From the NCBI GenBank assembly GCA_024403415.1, contig JAKSRY010000008.1, forward strand, positions 18,486-82,485: 64,000 nt of DNA. Reading direction: 5' to 3'. How positions within the stretch are numbered: the stretch's first letter is position 1; each line of letters starts with the position of its first letter. Source of the stretch: Lachnospiraceae bacterium (GTDB taxonomy: Bacteria; Bacillota; Clostridia; Lachnospirales; Lachnospiraceae). Both the position numbers and the translations under genes were made by a program. Shown here piece after piece: positions 49,252 through 58,849 of the stretch. Below the pieces are notes generated by a model. The model saw only the letters and a program-made list of their open reading frames with translations, did no database searches and was not told the DNA's origin.

Positions 49252-50844
49252 ATGGGAAATTATGACAAAGAGATAAATCGAAGACGTACATTTGCGATTA
49301 TTTCGCATCCGGATGCCGGTAAAACTACGCTTACAGAAAAATTTCTGTTATATGGAGGTGCAATCAATCTTGCCGGATCGGTTAAAGGAAAGGCAACAGC
49401 AAGGCATGCGGTTTCAGACTGGATGGAAATCGAAAAGGAAAGAGGTATTTCAGTTACCAGTTCAGTACTGCAGTTTGAATATGGCGGTTTTTGTATAAAT
49501 ATTCTGGATACTCCTGGACATCAGGATTTCTCAGAAGATACATACAGAACTCTGATGGCTGCAGATTCTGCGGTTATGGTCATAGATGCCTCAAAAGGTG
49601 TAGAGGCTCAGACAAGAAAATTGTTTAAGGTATGTAGTATGAGAGGCATTCCTATTTTTACCTTCATCAATAAGCTGGATAGAGATGCCAACGATACCTT
49701 TGAGTTGCTTGATGAAGTTGAAAAAGAACTTGGAATCGCTACTTGTCCGATAAACTGGCCCATAGGATCAGGAAAAGCCTTTAAGGGTGTATATGACAGA
49801 AAAAGAGAATGTATTATTACATATTCTGATACAGAAAAAGGTACCAAGGAAGGTGAAACTCACGAAATACCTGTAAACAGTAGGGAAGAACTGGAAAAGG
49901 CCATAGGAGAAAGTGCCGCTTCTCAGCTGATGGATGAAATCGAGTTACTTGATGGCGCCAGTGCTGAATTTGATATCACCGAAGTTCAAAACGGAAAACT
50001 TACCCCGGTATTCTTTGGCTCAGCACTGACAAATTTTGGTGTGGAGTTTTTCCTGCAGCATTTCCTTGAGATGACAACCACACCACTTCCAAGAAAAGCA
50101 GATACCGGTGTGATTTCTCCTACGGAAAATGATTTTTCAGCTTTCGTATTTAAGATTCAGGCAAATATGAACAAAGCTCACAGGGACAGAATTGCTTTTA
50201 TGCGAATATGTTCCGGCAGATATGATGCACAGATGGAAGTAAGGCATGTACAGGGAAATAAAGTTATGCGTCTTTCTCAGCCGCAGCAGATTATGGCAGA
50301 TGAAAGAAAAATTCTTGATGAAGCATACGCAGGTGATATTATAGGTGTTTTTGATCCCGGTGTATTTAGCATCGGAGATACTATCTGTATACCTAAAGAC
50401 AAATTTACATATGAAGGTATACCAACATTTGCTCCTGAGCATTTTGCAAGAGTACGACAGATTGACACCATGAAGAGAAAACAGTTTGTTAAAGGTATTG
50501 AACAGATAGCTCAGGAAGGCGCAATACAGATTTTCCGTGAATTTAATACCGGTATGGAAGAAATCATAGTAGGTGTTGTTGGTGTATTGCAGTTTGATGT
50601 TTTGAAATACAGACTTAATAATGAATATAATGTCGAAATCAAACTCGAGCCATTACCATATGAACATATAAGATGGGTTGAGAATAAAGGACTTGATCTG
50701 AATAAACTGGTAGGTACTTCAGATATGAAGAAGGTTACAGATCTCAAGGGAAATCCGTTGCTTCTGTTTATTAATCCATGGTCAGTAGGAATGGTTCTTG
50801 ATAGAAATGAGGGATTAATATTATCAGAGTTTGGAAGAGAATAA
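49252..50844 (+). CDS. prfC: Peptide chain release factor 3
   Basis: Translational GTPase that recycles RF1/RF2 after termination. The 530-residue protein shows G1 SHPDAGKTTLTEKFLLYGGAI, G2 ERGISVTSS, G3 DTPGHQDF, G4 NKLDRDAND and the RF3-specific PINWPIGSGKAFKGVYDR block. Length and domains II-III are typical. The ATG has a weak AAGGAT site. Its end lies inside the 5' part of the following lipoprotein gene. With the GTPase-nuclease fusion at 16.6-19.2 kb it makes two EF-G-superfamily genes in the window. Confidence 0.96.
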   Translation: MGNYDKEINRRRTFAIISHPDAGKTTLTEKFLLYGGAINLAGSVKGKATARHAVSDWMEIEKERGISVTSSVLQFEYGGFCINILDTPGHQDFSEDTYRTLMAADSAVMVIDASKGVEAQTRKLFKVCSMRGIPIFTFINKLDRDANDTFELLDEVEKELGIATCPINWPIGSGKAFKGVYDRKRECIITYSDTEKGTKEGETHEIPVNSREELEKAIGESAASQLMDEIELLDGASAEFDITEVQNGKLTPVFFGSALTNFGVEFFLQHFLEMTTTPLPRKADTGVISPTENDFSAFVFKIQANMNKAHRDRIAFMRICSGRYDAQMEVRHVQGNKVMRLSQPQQIMADERKILDEAYAGDIIGVFDPGVFSIGDTICIPKDKFTYEGIPTFAPEHFARVRQIDTMKRKQFVKGIEQIAQEGAIQIFREFNTGMEEIIVGVVGVLQFDVLKYRLNNEYNVEIKLEPLPYEHIRWVENKGLDLNKLVGTSDMKKVTDLKGNPLLLFINPWSVGMVLDRNEGLILSEFGRE

Positions 50845-52058
50845 TAAGTTTTATATTTATCCTTTTATGTGCAGGTGTTTTTGCTTCCTGCAGCCTGATT
50901 ACGAAGGATAGAGGTGAATCAGTCTTTGATGAACTGTTTTCAGATTTAAAAAATTTTCAATACATTGAATCCGATGAAAAAGAGGCCGAAATTCTGGGTA
51001 AAGACAAGGTTTCAAAATTCATGGATTCTTTTGAGGGAATGTATTATTATGACAGACTTTCTGAAGAAGAAAAGACAGTATATGCGGAAATATACTATTA
51101 TCTGATTAATAGGATTGACGAAGGAAGATTATCTTCAACTGATATTAATCAGATAGAAAAGGTCTACAATTATCTGATAAATGATCATCCGGAAATATTT
51201 TATGTATCCGGATATACATATAGGGCATACAGTAGCGGAGATACAATAGTATATATTACATTTTCGGGATCATATACAATGGATGAAAATGAGGTTATCA
51301 CATATGAGGATGCCATAAGCAATTACCTTGGTTCCTGTATGAGATATGTAGAAGATAATTCAGAGTCATCTGATGAGTATGGGACAATAAAAGCAGTATA
51401 TGATTTTATTATTAAAAATACCGAGTACAATATCGATTCTAAATATAATCAGAGCATTGTATCGGTAGCTGCTTTTGGAGAGAGTGTATGTCGTGGATAT
51501 GCCAAGATGTTCCAGTATATTCTGAATAAGTGTTATGGTATCGAAGTAACATCTGTGACCGGGCGTATTAAGGATGGAACGGGGCATGAGTGGAATCTTG
51601 TTCGACTGGGAGAGAATTACTACTATGTTGATCCGACATGGGGTGATGATTCCTTCTCTGAGGATGATTTTTCTTTTCTTGGAAATGTATCAAAGGATAT
51701 GATACCACAGGTTTCGTATTTCTTTTTTATGGTACCTGAAAGAATAATAGAGGAGACTCATGAATTTGATAACAAAGAAATAATGCCTGTATGTGACAAT
51801 ATAGAGGAATTTTATTTTTATAAAACAGGTGCATATTTCACAGATGTCGATGACACTCAGTTAAAAACACTTTTTGACAAGGCATATGAGAACAAAGATA
51901 AGTACATTATTCTAATGATGGATTCCGACAGTACTTATAAAAAGATGCGTAAGTATCTTCTTGACAATCAGAAGATTTTTGGTTTCCTGGACAAGGATTC
52001 GGTAACAGTTAATTATGCTGAATGTCCGGATAGGTATTATATTTTATTTTGGTTATAG
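50820..52058 (+). CDS. Transglutaminase-like lipoprotein with a non-canonical start
   Basis: A protein of about 412 residues with a clear lipoprotein signal if read from ATT 50820: basic IIRVWKRI, a hydrophobic core FIFILLCAGVFA and Cys23 in FASCSL. The frame is open from 50811 but contains no ATG, GTG or TTG before 51021, where the signal would be lost. GAGGG (50809-50813) lies six bases before ATT 50820. The C-terminal half is a transglutaminase-like domain with Cys224 in ESVCRGYAKMF, His256 in GTGHEWNLV and Asp271 in VDPTWGDD, the expected Cys-His-Asp triad. Such domains on surface proteins act as proteases or crosslinkers. The domain assignment is firm; the start is not. Confidence 0.75.
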   Translation: MIRVWKRIISFIFILLCAGVFASCSLITKDRGESVFDELFSDLKNFQYIESDEKEAEILGKDKVSKFMDSFEGMYYYDRLSEEEKTVYAEIYYYLINRIDEGRLSSTDINQIEKVYNYLINDHPEIFYVSGYTYRAYSSGDTIVYITFSGSYTMDENEVITYEDAISNYLGSCMRYVEDNSESSDEYGTIKAVYDFIIKNTEYNIDSKYNQSIVSVAAFGESVCRGYAKMFQYILNKCYGIEVTSVTGRIKDGTGHEWNLVRLGENYYYVDPTWGDDSFSEDDFSFLGNVSKDMIPQVSYFFFMVPERIIEETHEFDNKEIMPVCDNIEEFYFYKTGAYFTDVDDTQLKTLFDKAYENKDKYIILMMDSDSTYKKMRKYLLDNQKIFGFLDKDSVTVNYAECPDRYYILFWL

Positions 52059-52070
52059 AAGGAGGCAGTT

Positions 52071-52454
52071 ATGGATAAAAAAATTATGCATTCAGGCTTT
52101 GCTTATGAAGAAAAAACAGGTTCGGGTTCTGTTAAAATAGCAAACGATGTTGTTGCTAAAATAGCAAGTCGTGCAACATTGGAGGTTGAAGGTGTTGCAG
52201 CAATGGGAAAAAGTGTAGGCAACAGTATAAAATCCATGGTCGGCGGTTTTAGCACTTCTAAGGGAGTCAAGTTTGAAATTAATGACAAGGAAGCAGTAAT
52301 AGAAATCTCTGTTATTGTTGAGATGGGATACAATATACCAAAGGTTTCGGCTAAAATTCAGGAAAAAGTTGGCCAGGCAATCGAAACTATGACAGGTATT
52401 AAAGTAACTGACGTTAATGTCAGAATTGTAGGAGTTAAAATTCAGGAAAAATAG
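52071..52454 (+). CDS. Asp23/Gls24 family envelope stress protein
   Basis: A 127-residue protein with the Asp23 fold: [20 protein letters not shown] then EVEGVAAMG, a central glycine stretch, [20 protein letters not shown] and the end [18 protein letters not shown]. Asp23 proteins line the membrane and relate to cell-wall stress. Placement directly before nusB is common in Clostridia and Bacillus (yqhY-nusB). AAGGAGG precedes the ATG. It is the first gene of a run that continues to recN. Confidence 0.95.
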   Translation: MDKKIMHSGFAYEEKTGSGSVKIANDVVAKIASRATLEVEGVAAMGKSVGNSIKSMVGGFSTSKGVKFEINDKEAVIEISVIVEMGYNIPKVSAKIQEKVGQAIETMTGIKVTDVNVRIVGVKIQEK

Positions 52455-52462
52455 GTATTGAT

Positions 52463-52858
52463 ATGACCAGAAGAAAAATTAGAGAAAGCATTTTTCAGAT
52501 GCTTTTCAGAGTAGAATTTAATGACATTGAAGAAATGCCGGAGCAGATTGATATTTATATAAATGATCTTATGGATGCTGAGGATGGGGACAGAGAGGAA
52601 TTAAAAACAAGAATTCTTGATATTCTTAGTAAACTTGAAGACATTGACAATCAACTGAATGAAAAAGTAACGGGATGGAACACAGAGAGAATAGGTAAGG
52701 TAGAACTTTCAATTCTCCGTCTTGCAGTATATGAAATAAAGTACGATGACAGTATTCCAACCGGTGTTGCAATTAATGAAGCAGTAGAATTAGCAAAGAA
52801 ATATGGACAGGACAGTTCGGCAGCTTTCATCAATGGTGTTCTTGCTAAATTTGCATAG
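52463..52858 (+). CDS. nusB: Transcription antitermination factor NusB
   Basis: A 131-residue all-helical RNA-binding protein that joins NusE on BoxA RNA for rRNA antitermination. Recognisable blocks are [20 protein letters not shown] near the start, [20 protein letters not shown] and [20 protein letters not shown] with [20 protein letters not shown] at the end. It lies eight bases after the Asp23 gene and six before xseA, so it is part of the same transcript. Confidence 0.97.
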   Translation: MTRRKIRESIFQMLFRVEFNDIEEMPEQIDIYINDLMDAEDGDREELKTRILDILSKLEDIDNQLNEKVTGWNTERIGKVELSILRLAVYEIKYDDSIPTGVAINEAVELAKKYGQDSSAAFINGVLAKFA

Positions 52859-52863
52859 TTTAT

Positions 52864-54093
52864 ATGGACAAAAAAGAAAAAATTTATTCAGTCAGCAAAA
52901 TAAGCAGCCTTATCCAAGGATTATTTGAACAGGAGCCCATGTTTCAGAACATAAGTGTAAAGGGCGAGGTTGGAACCTTAAGGCCATGGAATTATGGGAT
53001 TGTATATCTAAACCTAAAAGAAGGCGATTCGGTTTTGCCGTGCATGCTTACGTCAGGATGTACATCAAAAGCCGGATTTCAGTTAAAAGAGGGAATGACC
53101 CTGACGCTCACGGGCTTTATTGTTACAAACCCCAAAAAAGGGTCCTATTATCTAAAAGCTGTATCGATGAGTAATGGAGATAGTCTGGGTGATTCACTTA
53201 GGAAGCTTTTGGAATTGAAAAAAGAACTGGAAGAGCAGGGCTTATTTGATCCACAATATAAAATGCCTATACCGGGGACAATAAAAAGGCTTGGCGTTGT
53301 TTCATCAGAAACGGGAGCGGTTATTAACGATATTATTAATGTTACAAGGAGAAGAAATCCATACGTGGAGATAATTCTTGCCCCAAGTCTTGTGTCAGGA
53401 GAGGGCGCAACACCGGGGATAGTCAGAGGAATCAAAAAACTTGAGGCATATGGCTGTGATGTTATTATTGTAGGGCGTGGTGGCGGCTCATCCGAAGATC
53501 TATGGGTGTATAATAATCGCAAAATAGCTGAGGCTGTATTTGAATGTTCGGTACCCATAGTATCTGCTGTAGGGCATGAGATTGATTATACGATACTTGA
53601 TCTCGTAGCAGATGCAAGAGCGTCGACACCATCGCAGGCGGCAGAAATTGCTGTTAATGACATAAATATTATATTTGACAAAATAGATAACTATAAAGAA
53701 AGAATAGGAAAGGCAATGCGCTCGAAACTATTACTTTCAAAGTCGAAGCTGGATGCATGCCGTGCATTGATTAAAGCTAAAAGTCCTCAACATAAAATTC
53801 AGAATACAAAACAAAGAAGAATTATCATTGAGGAAAGAATTAGAAAATCCATGCATGAAAATCTGTTAAAGAAAAGGCATGTATTGAATATTTATATTGA
53901 ACGATTTAAGGGTTTATCACCTTTGGAGAAACTGAATCAGGGTTATGCATATGCTGAAGTGAACGGAAAAACACTGAATTCAATCAGAAATGTTAATAAG
54001 GGTGATGAGGTAAATGTATATATAAGAGATGGTTTAGTAAAAACCTGTGTAGTGGATACAGAAGATATTAGTTATCCTGTGTCTGAGGGCTGA
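52864..54093 (+). CDS. xseA: Exodeoxyribonuclease VII large subunit
   Basis: Large subunit of ExoVII, which degrades single-stranded DNA from both ends. The 409-residue protein has an N-terminal OB-fold (YSVSKISSLIQGLFEQEPMF, then SVKGEVGTLRPWNYG), the catalytic domain with GVVSSETGAVINDIINV, DVIIVGRGGGSSEDLWVYN and SAVGHEIDYTILDLVADARA, and a C-terminal coiled coil. The start is six bases after nusB. It is paired with xseB 40 bases downstream. Confidence 0.97.
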   Translation: MDKKEKIYSVSKISSLIQGLFEQEPMFQNISVKGEVGTLRPWNYGIVYLNLKEGDSVLPCMLTSGCTSKAGFQLKEGMTLTLTGFIVTNPKKGSYYLKAVSMSNGDSLGDSLRKLLELKKELEEQGLFDPQYKMPIPGTIKRLGVVSSETGAVINDIINVTRRRNPYVEIILAPSLVSGEGATPGIVRGIKKLEAYGCDVIIVGRGGGSSEDLWVYNNRKIAEAVFECSVPIVSAVGHEIDYTILDLVADARASTPSQAAEIAVNDINIIFDKIDNYKERIGKAMRSKLLLSKSKLDACRALIKAKSPQHKIQNTKQRRIIIEERIRKSMHENLLKKRHVLNIYIERFKGLSPLEKLNQGYAYAEVNGKTLNSIRNVNKGDEVNVYIRDGLVKTCVVDTEDISYPVSEG

Positions 54094-54133
54094 TAAAGAT
54101 TCATTTCAGCAATTGCAGATAAACGGAGATATT

Positions 54134-54352
54134 ATGGCTGAAGAATTTAATTTGGAAAAATCATTAGAGGAGCTTGAGTTAAAAGCAAGGGCTCTTGAAG
54201 ATGAAAATATAAGTTTGGAAGATTCCTTCAAATTGTACAGTGAAAGTATGGAATTGCTTAAAAAATGTAGCGATTCCATAGATGCTGTGGAAAAAAAGGT
54301 TTTGGTATTAGAGGAGAATGGTATAACTCATGAATTTCAACGAAAGTCTTGA
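54134..54352 (+). CDS. xseB: Exodeoxyribonuclease VII small subunit
   Basis: A 72-residue helical protein of normal length for XseB, with the family pattern FNLEKSLEELELKARALEDE followed by ISLEDSFKLYSESMELLKKC. The ATG was chosen for GGAG a few bases upstream; a TTG seven codons earlier is unlikely. Several small subunits wrap each XseA. Its 3' end overlaps ispA by 23 bases, so ispA translation is probably coupled. Confidence 0.95.
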   Translation: MAEEFNLEKSLEELELKARALEDENISLEDSFKLYSESMELLKKCSDSIDAVEKKVLVLEENGITHEFQRKS

Positions 54353-55241
54353 TATAAAAAGAAACTATGCCGAGGGTGTTCTTAATTCATATCTACCGAC
54401 TGTTGAAGGCTATCAGGAAACAGTTCTTGAAGCAATGCATTATTCTGCAATGGCAGGCGGCAAACGATTACGCCCAGTCCTGATGAATGAGTGTTTTAAG
54501 TTATTCGATGGAAAAAGCAGATTTATTGAACCCTTTATGGCAGCCATTGAGATGATTCACACATATTCTCTGGTACACGATGATCTTCCAGCTATGGACA
54601 ATGACGAATTAAGAAGAGGGAAACTCACTACCTGGAAGAAATATAACGAAGCCATTGCTATTCTTGCAGGTGACGGATTGCTTAATTTTGCATTTGAAAC
54701 AGCTGTAAAAGCCTTTGATATGGCTAAAACAAAAGATGATTATGAAATCATAGCCAGAGCACTTAAAGTTCTTTCTTCAAAAGCCGGAGTGTATGGAATG
54801 ATTGGAGGTCAGACAGCAGATGTCCTCCATGAAAATGATTCTGAAATCACAGAAGATGTCATTAACTATATAAACAAGAATAAAACAGCAGCTCTCATCG
54901 AGGCATCCATGATGATAGGAGCAATTCTTGCCGGGGCTGATGAAAAAGACATAATGGATATTGAGAATGCTGCTTTCAATATTGGAATTGCTTTTCAGAT
55001 ACAGGATGACATTCTTGATATTATCAGTACTACAGAAGAACTTGGTAAGCCGGTTCATTCAGATGAAAAGAATAATAAATCAACATACGTTTCAATATAT
55101 GGTATGGATAAGGCTCATCAAAAAGTAAAGGATTTGTCTGAACAGGCGATAGGAATTCTTCAAGATATTGCTGATGAAAACAGAGTTGATGGAAGCTTTC
55201 TTATGACACTTGTCGAGACATTTATAAACAGAAGAAAATAG
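54330..55241 (+). CDS. ispA: Farnesyl (geranyl) diphosphate synthase
   Basis: Short-chain trans-prenyltransferase that condenses IPP with DMAPP and GPP. The 303-residue chain has the first Asp-rich motif DDLPAMDNDELRRG, the second DDILD in FQIQDDILDII, and the conserved GGKRLRPVL near the N-terminus. The residues upstream of the first DDxxD fit a C15 product. The start overlaps the end of xseB. The xseB-ispA-dxs order is widespread in Firmicutes and places isoprenoid synthesis next to DNA repair. Confidence 0.95.
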   Translation: MNFNESLDIKRNYAEGVLNSYLPTVEGYQETVLEAMHYSAMAGGKRLRPVLMNECFKLFDGKSRFIEPFMAAIEMIHTYSLVHDDLPAMDNDELRRGKLTTWKKYNEAIAILAGDGLLNFAFETAVKAFDMAKTKDDYEIIARALKVLSSKAGVYGMIGGQTADVLHENDSEITEDVINYINKNKTAALIEASMMIGAILAGADEKDIMDIENAAFNIGIAFQIQDDILDIISTTEELGKPVHSDEKNNKSTYVSIYGMDKAHQKVKDLSEQAIGILQDIADENRVDGSFLMTLVETFINRRK

Positions 55242-55252
55242 AGGAATCAAAA

Positions 55253-57109
55253 ATGATTCTTGATAAGATAAATGATGTAAATGATATAAAGAAAATAGAT
55301 CCAAAGGATTACCCGGAACTTGCAGAGGAAATAAGAACATTTCTTATAGATAAGATTTCAAAGACAGGCGGACATCTTGGATCCAATCTTGGTGCAGTCG
55401 AACTGACAATGGGACTTCATCTTGCATTAAATCTTCCGCAGGACAAGATTATTTGGGATGTAGGTCACCAGTCATATACTCATAAATTACTTACAGGTCG
55501 AAAGTCCGGATTTGATAATCTCAGAAGTTATGGTGGTATGGCGGGTTTTCCTAAGACCGGTGAAAGTGATTGTGACTCCTTCAATACAGGACATAGTTCA
55601 ACGTCTGTATCTGCAGGGCTCGGAATGGTTGCTGCAAGAGACTTAAATGGGACAGGCGAAACAATCGTGTCAGTCATCGGTGATGGATCAATGACCGGTG
55701 GAATGGCATATGAGGCGTTAAATAATGCTTCTAAATTAGAAACTAATTTTATCATTGTGCTTAATGACAATAATATGTCTATTTCTGAAAATGTAGGTGG
55801 TGTAAGCAAGTATCTTAATACGATAAGAACCTCAAATACCTATATGGATATCAAAGATGGTATCTATTATAAGATTAAGGAATTAAAATCAGGTGATAAG
55901 ATCGTTAACACAGTTAGAAGAACTAAAAGCTCACTTAAACATCTGGTTGTACCAGGGATGTTCTTCGAAGATATGGGAATAACATATCTTGGACCTGTTG
56001 ACGGACATGATGTTCTTGCCGTTAAGAAGGCAATCGAAGAAGCAAAAAAAAGAAAGATGGCAGTGCTTGTTCATATTATTACTCAAAAAGGCAGAGGATA
56101 TGAACCGGCAATAAAGCACCCTGCAAGATTTCACGGAACAAGCCCGTTTGATGTTAAAACAGGAATACCATTGAGTCAGTCTAAGGCTTCATATACAGAT
56201 ATCTTTTCAACTGTGATGACTAAACTTGGTGCGAGGGATTCAAAGGTATGTGCAATAACAGCCGCAATGCCTGATGGAACAGGTCTTAAAAGATTTAAGA
56301 ATATGTATCCTTCAAGGTTTTTTGATGTTGGAATAGCTGAACAGCATGCAGTTACTTTTGCTGCCGGTCTTGCAGTATCAGGGCTTAAACCGGTTGTTGC
56401 GATATACTCATCATTTTTACAAAGAGCATATGATCAGATTCTGCATGATGTCTGTATTCAGAATCTTCCTGTTATATTTGCTGTAGACAGGGCGGGACTG
56501 GTTGGAGCTGATGGAGAAACTCATCAGGGAATATTCGATCTTAGCTATTTAAGTTCAATTCCAAATATGACTGTTTTGGCTCCCAAAAATAAGTGGGAAT
56601 TATCGGACATGATGAAATATGCCGTTTCATTCGGAAAACCGATAGCAATAAGATATCCAAGAGCGGAAGCTTATGCTGGACTTGAAGAATTCAGAGCTCC
56701 GATAGAATATTCAAAGGCAGAACTGATTTATGCAGAAGGAGATGTCTGTATTATGGCAGTCGGAAGTATGGTAAAAACTGCCGAGGAAGTACGAGATCTT
56801 CTTAACGAATACGGATTAAAATGTAGTATTGTTAACGCAAGATTTATTAAGCCGGTAGATGAATTTGCTATTGAATGGGCTGCTAAAAATCATAAACTTG
56901 TGGTGACACTTGAAGAAAACGTGTTAAGCGGAGGCTATGGCGAAAAAGTAAGAGAAGTATTTGATGATATAGAAGAAAAAACTTCAGAACTTGTTACCAT
57001 CGCATTGCCCGATGAATATGTTGAACATGGTAATGTAGATATATTGAAGAAAGAATTAATGATAGATTCGAAAGGAATTACAGATACTATCCTGAGTAGA
57101 TTACAGTAA
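55253..57109 (+). CDS. dxs: 1-deoxy-D-xylulose-5-phosphate synthase
   Basis: Thiamine-diphosphate enzyme that makes DXP from pyruvate and glyceraldehyde 3-phosphate, the first step of the MEP pathway. The 618-residue protein shows GGHLGSNLGAVELTMGLH, WDVGHQSYTHKLLTGR, the TPP motif GDGSMTGGMAYEALNNA, GPVDGHD and the C-terminal DRAGLVGADGETHQG. The ATG follows AGAGGAA and lies 11 bases after ispA. Enzyme length and motifs are complete. Confidence 0.97.
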   Translation: MILDKINDVNDIKKIDPKDYPELAEEIRTFLIDKISKTGGHLGSNLGAVELTMGLHLALNLPQDKIIWDVGHQSYTHKLLTGRKSGFDNLRSYGGMAGFPKTGESDCDSFNTGHSSTSVSAGLGMVAARDLNGTGETIVSVIGDGSMTGGMAYEALNNASKLETNFIIVLNDNNMSISENVGGVSKYLNTIRTSNTYMDIKDGIYYKIKELKSGDKIVNTVRRTKSSLKHLVVPGMFFEDMGITYLGPVDGHDVLAVKKAIEEAKKRKMAVLVHIITQKGRGYEPAIKHPARFHGTSPFDVKTGIPLSQSKASYTDIFSTVMTKLGARDSKVCAITAAMPDGTGLKRFKNMYPSRFFDVGIAEQHAVTFAAGLAVSGLKPVVAIYSSFLQRAYDQILHDVCIQNLPVIFAVDRAGLVGADGETHQGIFDLSYLSSIPNMTVLAPKNKWELSDMMKYAVSFGKPIAIRYPRAEAYAGLEEFRAPIEYSKAELIYAEGDVCIMAVGSMVKTAEEVRDLLNEYGLKCSIVNARFIKPVDEFAIEWAAKNHKLVVTLEENVLSGGYGEKVREVFDDIEEKTSELVTIALPDEYVEHGNVDILKKELMIDSKGITDTILSRLQ

Positions 57110-57159
57110 GATTTAAATAATAATCGGTTACAGGATTTTATTTTAGGATTATATATAAA

Positions 57160-57987
57160 GTGAAAGAACGTTTAGATGTTATCTTAGTGAAAAAGAATCT
57201 TGCTCCATCAAGAGAAAAGGCCAAAGCCATTATTATGGCAGGCATTGTATATGTTGATGGCCAAAAAGAAGACAAGGCAGGCTCTACTTTTGAAGAGGAA
57301 GGGATAAATATAGAAGTCAGAGGAAATACATTGCGTTATGTAAGCAGGGGTGGACTAAAACTTGAAAAAGCACTTAAAGTATTTCCTATAAATCTTGAAG
57401 CAAAGGTATGTATGGATATTGGAGCTTCTACCGGAGGTTTTACTGACTGCATGCTTCAAAATGGGGCAATCAAAGTATTTTCGGTCGATGTAGGGCATGG
57501 GCAGCTTGATTGGAAACTACGAAATGACGAACGTGTCATATGCATGGAGAAAACAAATTTTAGATATACAACAGTAGAGGATATAGGAGAACAGGTTGAT
57601 TTTGCATCCTGTGATGTGTCATTTATTTCATTATCCAAGATATTGGGACCGGCCTACAATATTATAAAAGAGGATGGCCAAATGGTTTGTCTGATTAAAC
57701 CTCAGTTTGAGGCCGGAAGAAACGAGGTTGGCAAGAAAGGGGTTGTCAAGGACCCTAAAGTTCATGCAAGAGTAATTGAGAATGTCATTGGATACGCAAG
57801 AGGTGAGAACTTTTCAGTTCTTGACCTTGCAGGCAGCCCGATCAAAGGACCTGAAGGAAATATTGAATATCTGATATATTTGTCAAAGAATCCAAAAGAA
57901 GACAGATCAGAGGAACTGATAACAACCATTGATAAACTGGTAGGAGACACCAATGAAGAATTTCTTCGTAATAGCGAACAAATCTAA
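57160..57987 (+). CDS. tlyA: TlyA family rRNA 2'-O-methyltransferase
   Basis: A 275-residue protein with an N-terminal S4 RNA-binding domain (KERLDVILVKKNLAPSREKA then IMAGIVYVDGQ) and a FtsJ-type methyltransferase domain with the SAM loop VCMDIGASTGGFTDCML, SVDVGHGQLDWKLR and DVSFISLSKILG. TlyA methylates 16S/23S rRNA in mycobacteria; the Firmicute form is assumed to act on rRNA too. The start is GTG with only a distant AGGA. The gene overlaps nadK by 35 bases. The dxs-tlyA-nadK-argR-recN order is standard. Confidence 0.93.
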   Translation: MKERLDVILVKKNLAPSREKAKAIIMAGIVYVDGQKEDKAGSTFEEEGINIEVRGNTLRYVSRGGLKLEKALKVFPINLEAKVCMDIGASTGGFTDCMLQNGAIKVFSVDVGHGQLDWKLRNDERVICMEKTNFRYTTVEDIGEQVDFASCDVSFISLSKILGPAYNIIKEDGQMVCLIKPQFEAGRNEVGKKGVVKDPKVHARVIENVIGYARGENFSVLDLAGSPIKGPEGNIEYLIYLSKNPKEDRSEELITTIDKLVGDTNEEFLRNSEQI

Positions 57988-58804
57988 AAAGGAAGCAATC
58001 GACCTTCAGGACAGGTTATCTGAGTATATTATAGATAAGGGTGGGGTATGTGCTATTGACGAGAGTCCTGATGGACATACTGATGTTAATGGAATACCTT
58101 CAAATACAGAAGGAATTCTGGTTCTTGGAGGTGACGGAACCATGCTTCGTGTAAGTCACGAACTTGGAGGCCTGGATCTGCCATTGCTTGGAATTAACAC
58201 AGGAAATATTGGTTATTTAACTGCTGTTGACAAGAATGAGGCATTTGGAGCCATTGACAGAATGTTTTCTGACGATTATGTGACAGAACCAAGAATGATG
58301 GTTAGTTCAATTATCATTAAACAGGACGGGGCAGCTGTAAATAATCTTGAAAATAAAGCCTTAAATGAGATTGTTATTAAAGGAAATAAACCAATGCAGT
58401 TACTGGTGGTTTCCGTCTATATTAATGATCAGTTCTTAAAAACATATGAAGCAGATGGAATTATTATTTCAACACCTACCGGATCAACTGGATATAACCT
58501 GTCAGCTGGGGGACCTGTGCTTAATCCATCTGCAGACATGATGATTCTAACGCCTATCTGTCCACATTCAATGAATAGCAGAAGTCTTGTTTTTTCATCG
58601 AAAGACACTATTAGAATTATAATCGAAAAGGGAAGGTCTGAAGGTATTCAGGGGGCAGAGGTCTATTATGATGCGACTGATATGGAAGCACTTGTTACCG
58701 GTGATGAAATCGTTGTAAAGAAAGCAGAACAGGTTTCAAAAATTGTCAAACTAACGCAGGAAAGTTTTCTCGAGACTTTACAGAAAAAACTTAGAGATAA
58801 TTAA
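57953..58804 (+). CDS. nadK: NAD kinase
   Basis: Phosphorylates NAD to NADP. The 283-residue chain has the diagnostic GGDGTMLRVSHELG, LGINTGNIGYLTAVD, the ADGIIISTPTGSTGYNLSAG stretch and ICPHSMNSRSLVFS. Length is usual. GGAG lies six bases before the ATG, and translation starts inside tlyA. No fusion or truncation is seen. Confidence 0.96.
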   Translation: MKNFFVIANKSKKEAIDLQDRLSEYIIDKGGVCAIDESPDGHTDVNGIPSNTEGILVLGGDGTMLRVSHELGGLDLPLLGINTGNIGYLTAVDKNEAFGAIDRMFSDDYVTEPRMMVSSIIIKQDGAAVNNLENKALNEIVIKGNKPMQLLVVSVYINDQFLKTYEADGIIISTPTGSTGYNLSAGGPVLNPSADMMILTPICPHSMNSRSLVFSSKDTIRIIIEKGRSEGIQGAEVYYDATDMEALVTGDEIVVKKAEQVSKIVKLTQESFLETLQKKLRDN

Positions 58805-58849
58805 CATTAAGCTGTTATTATTTTTAGCCATATATACGGAGATGTATTA

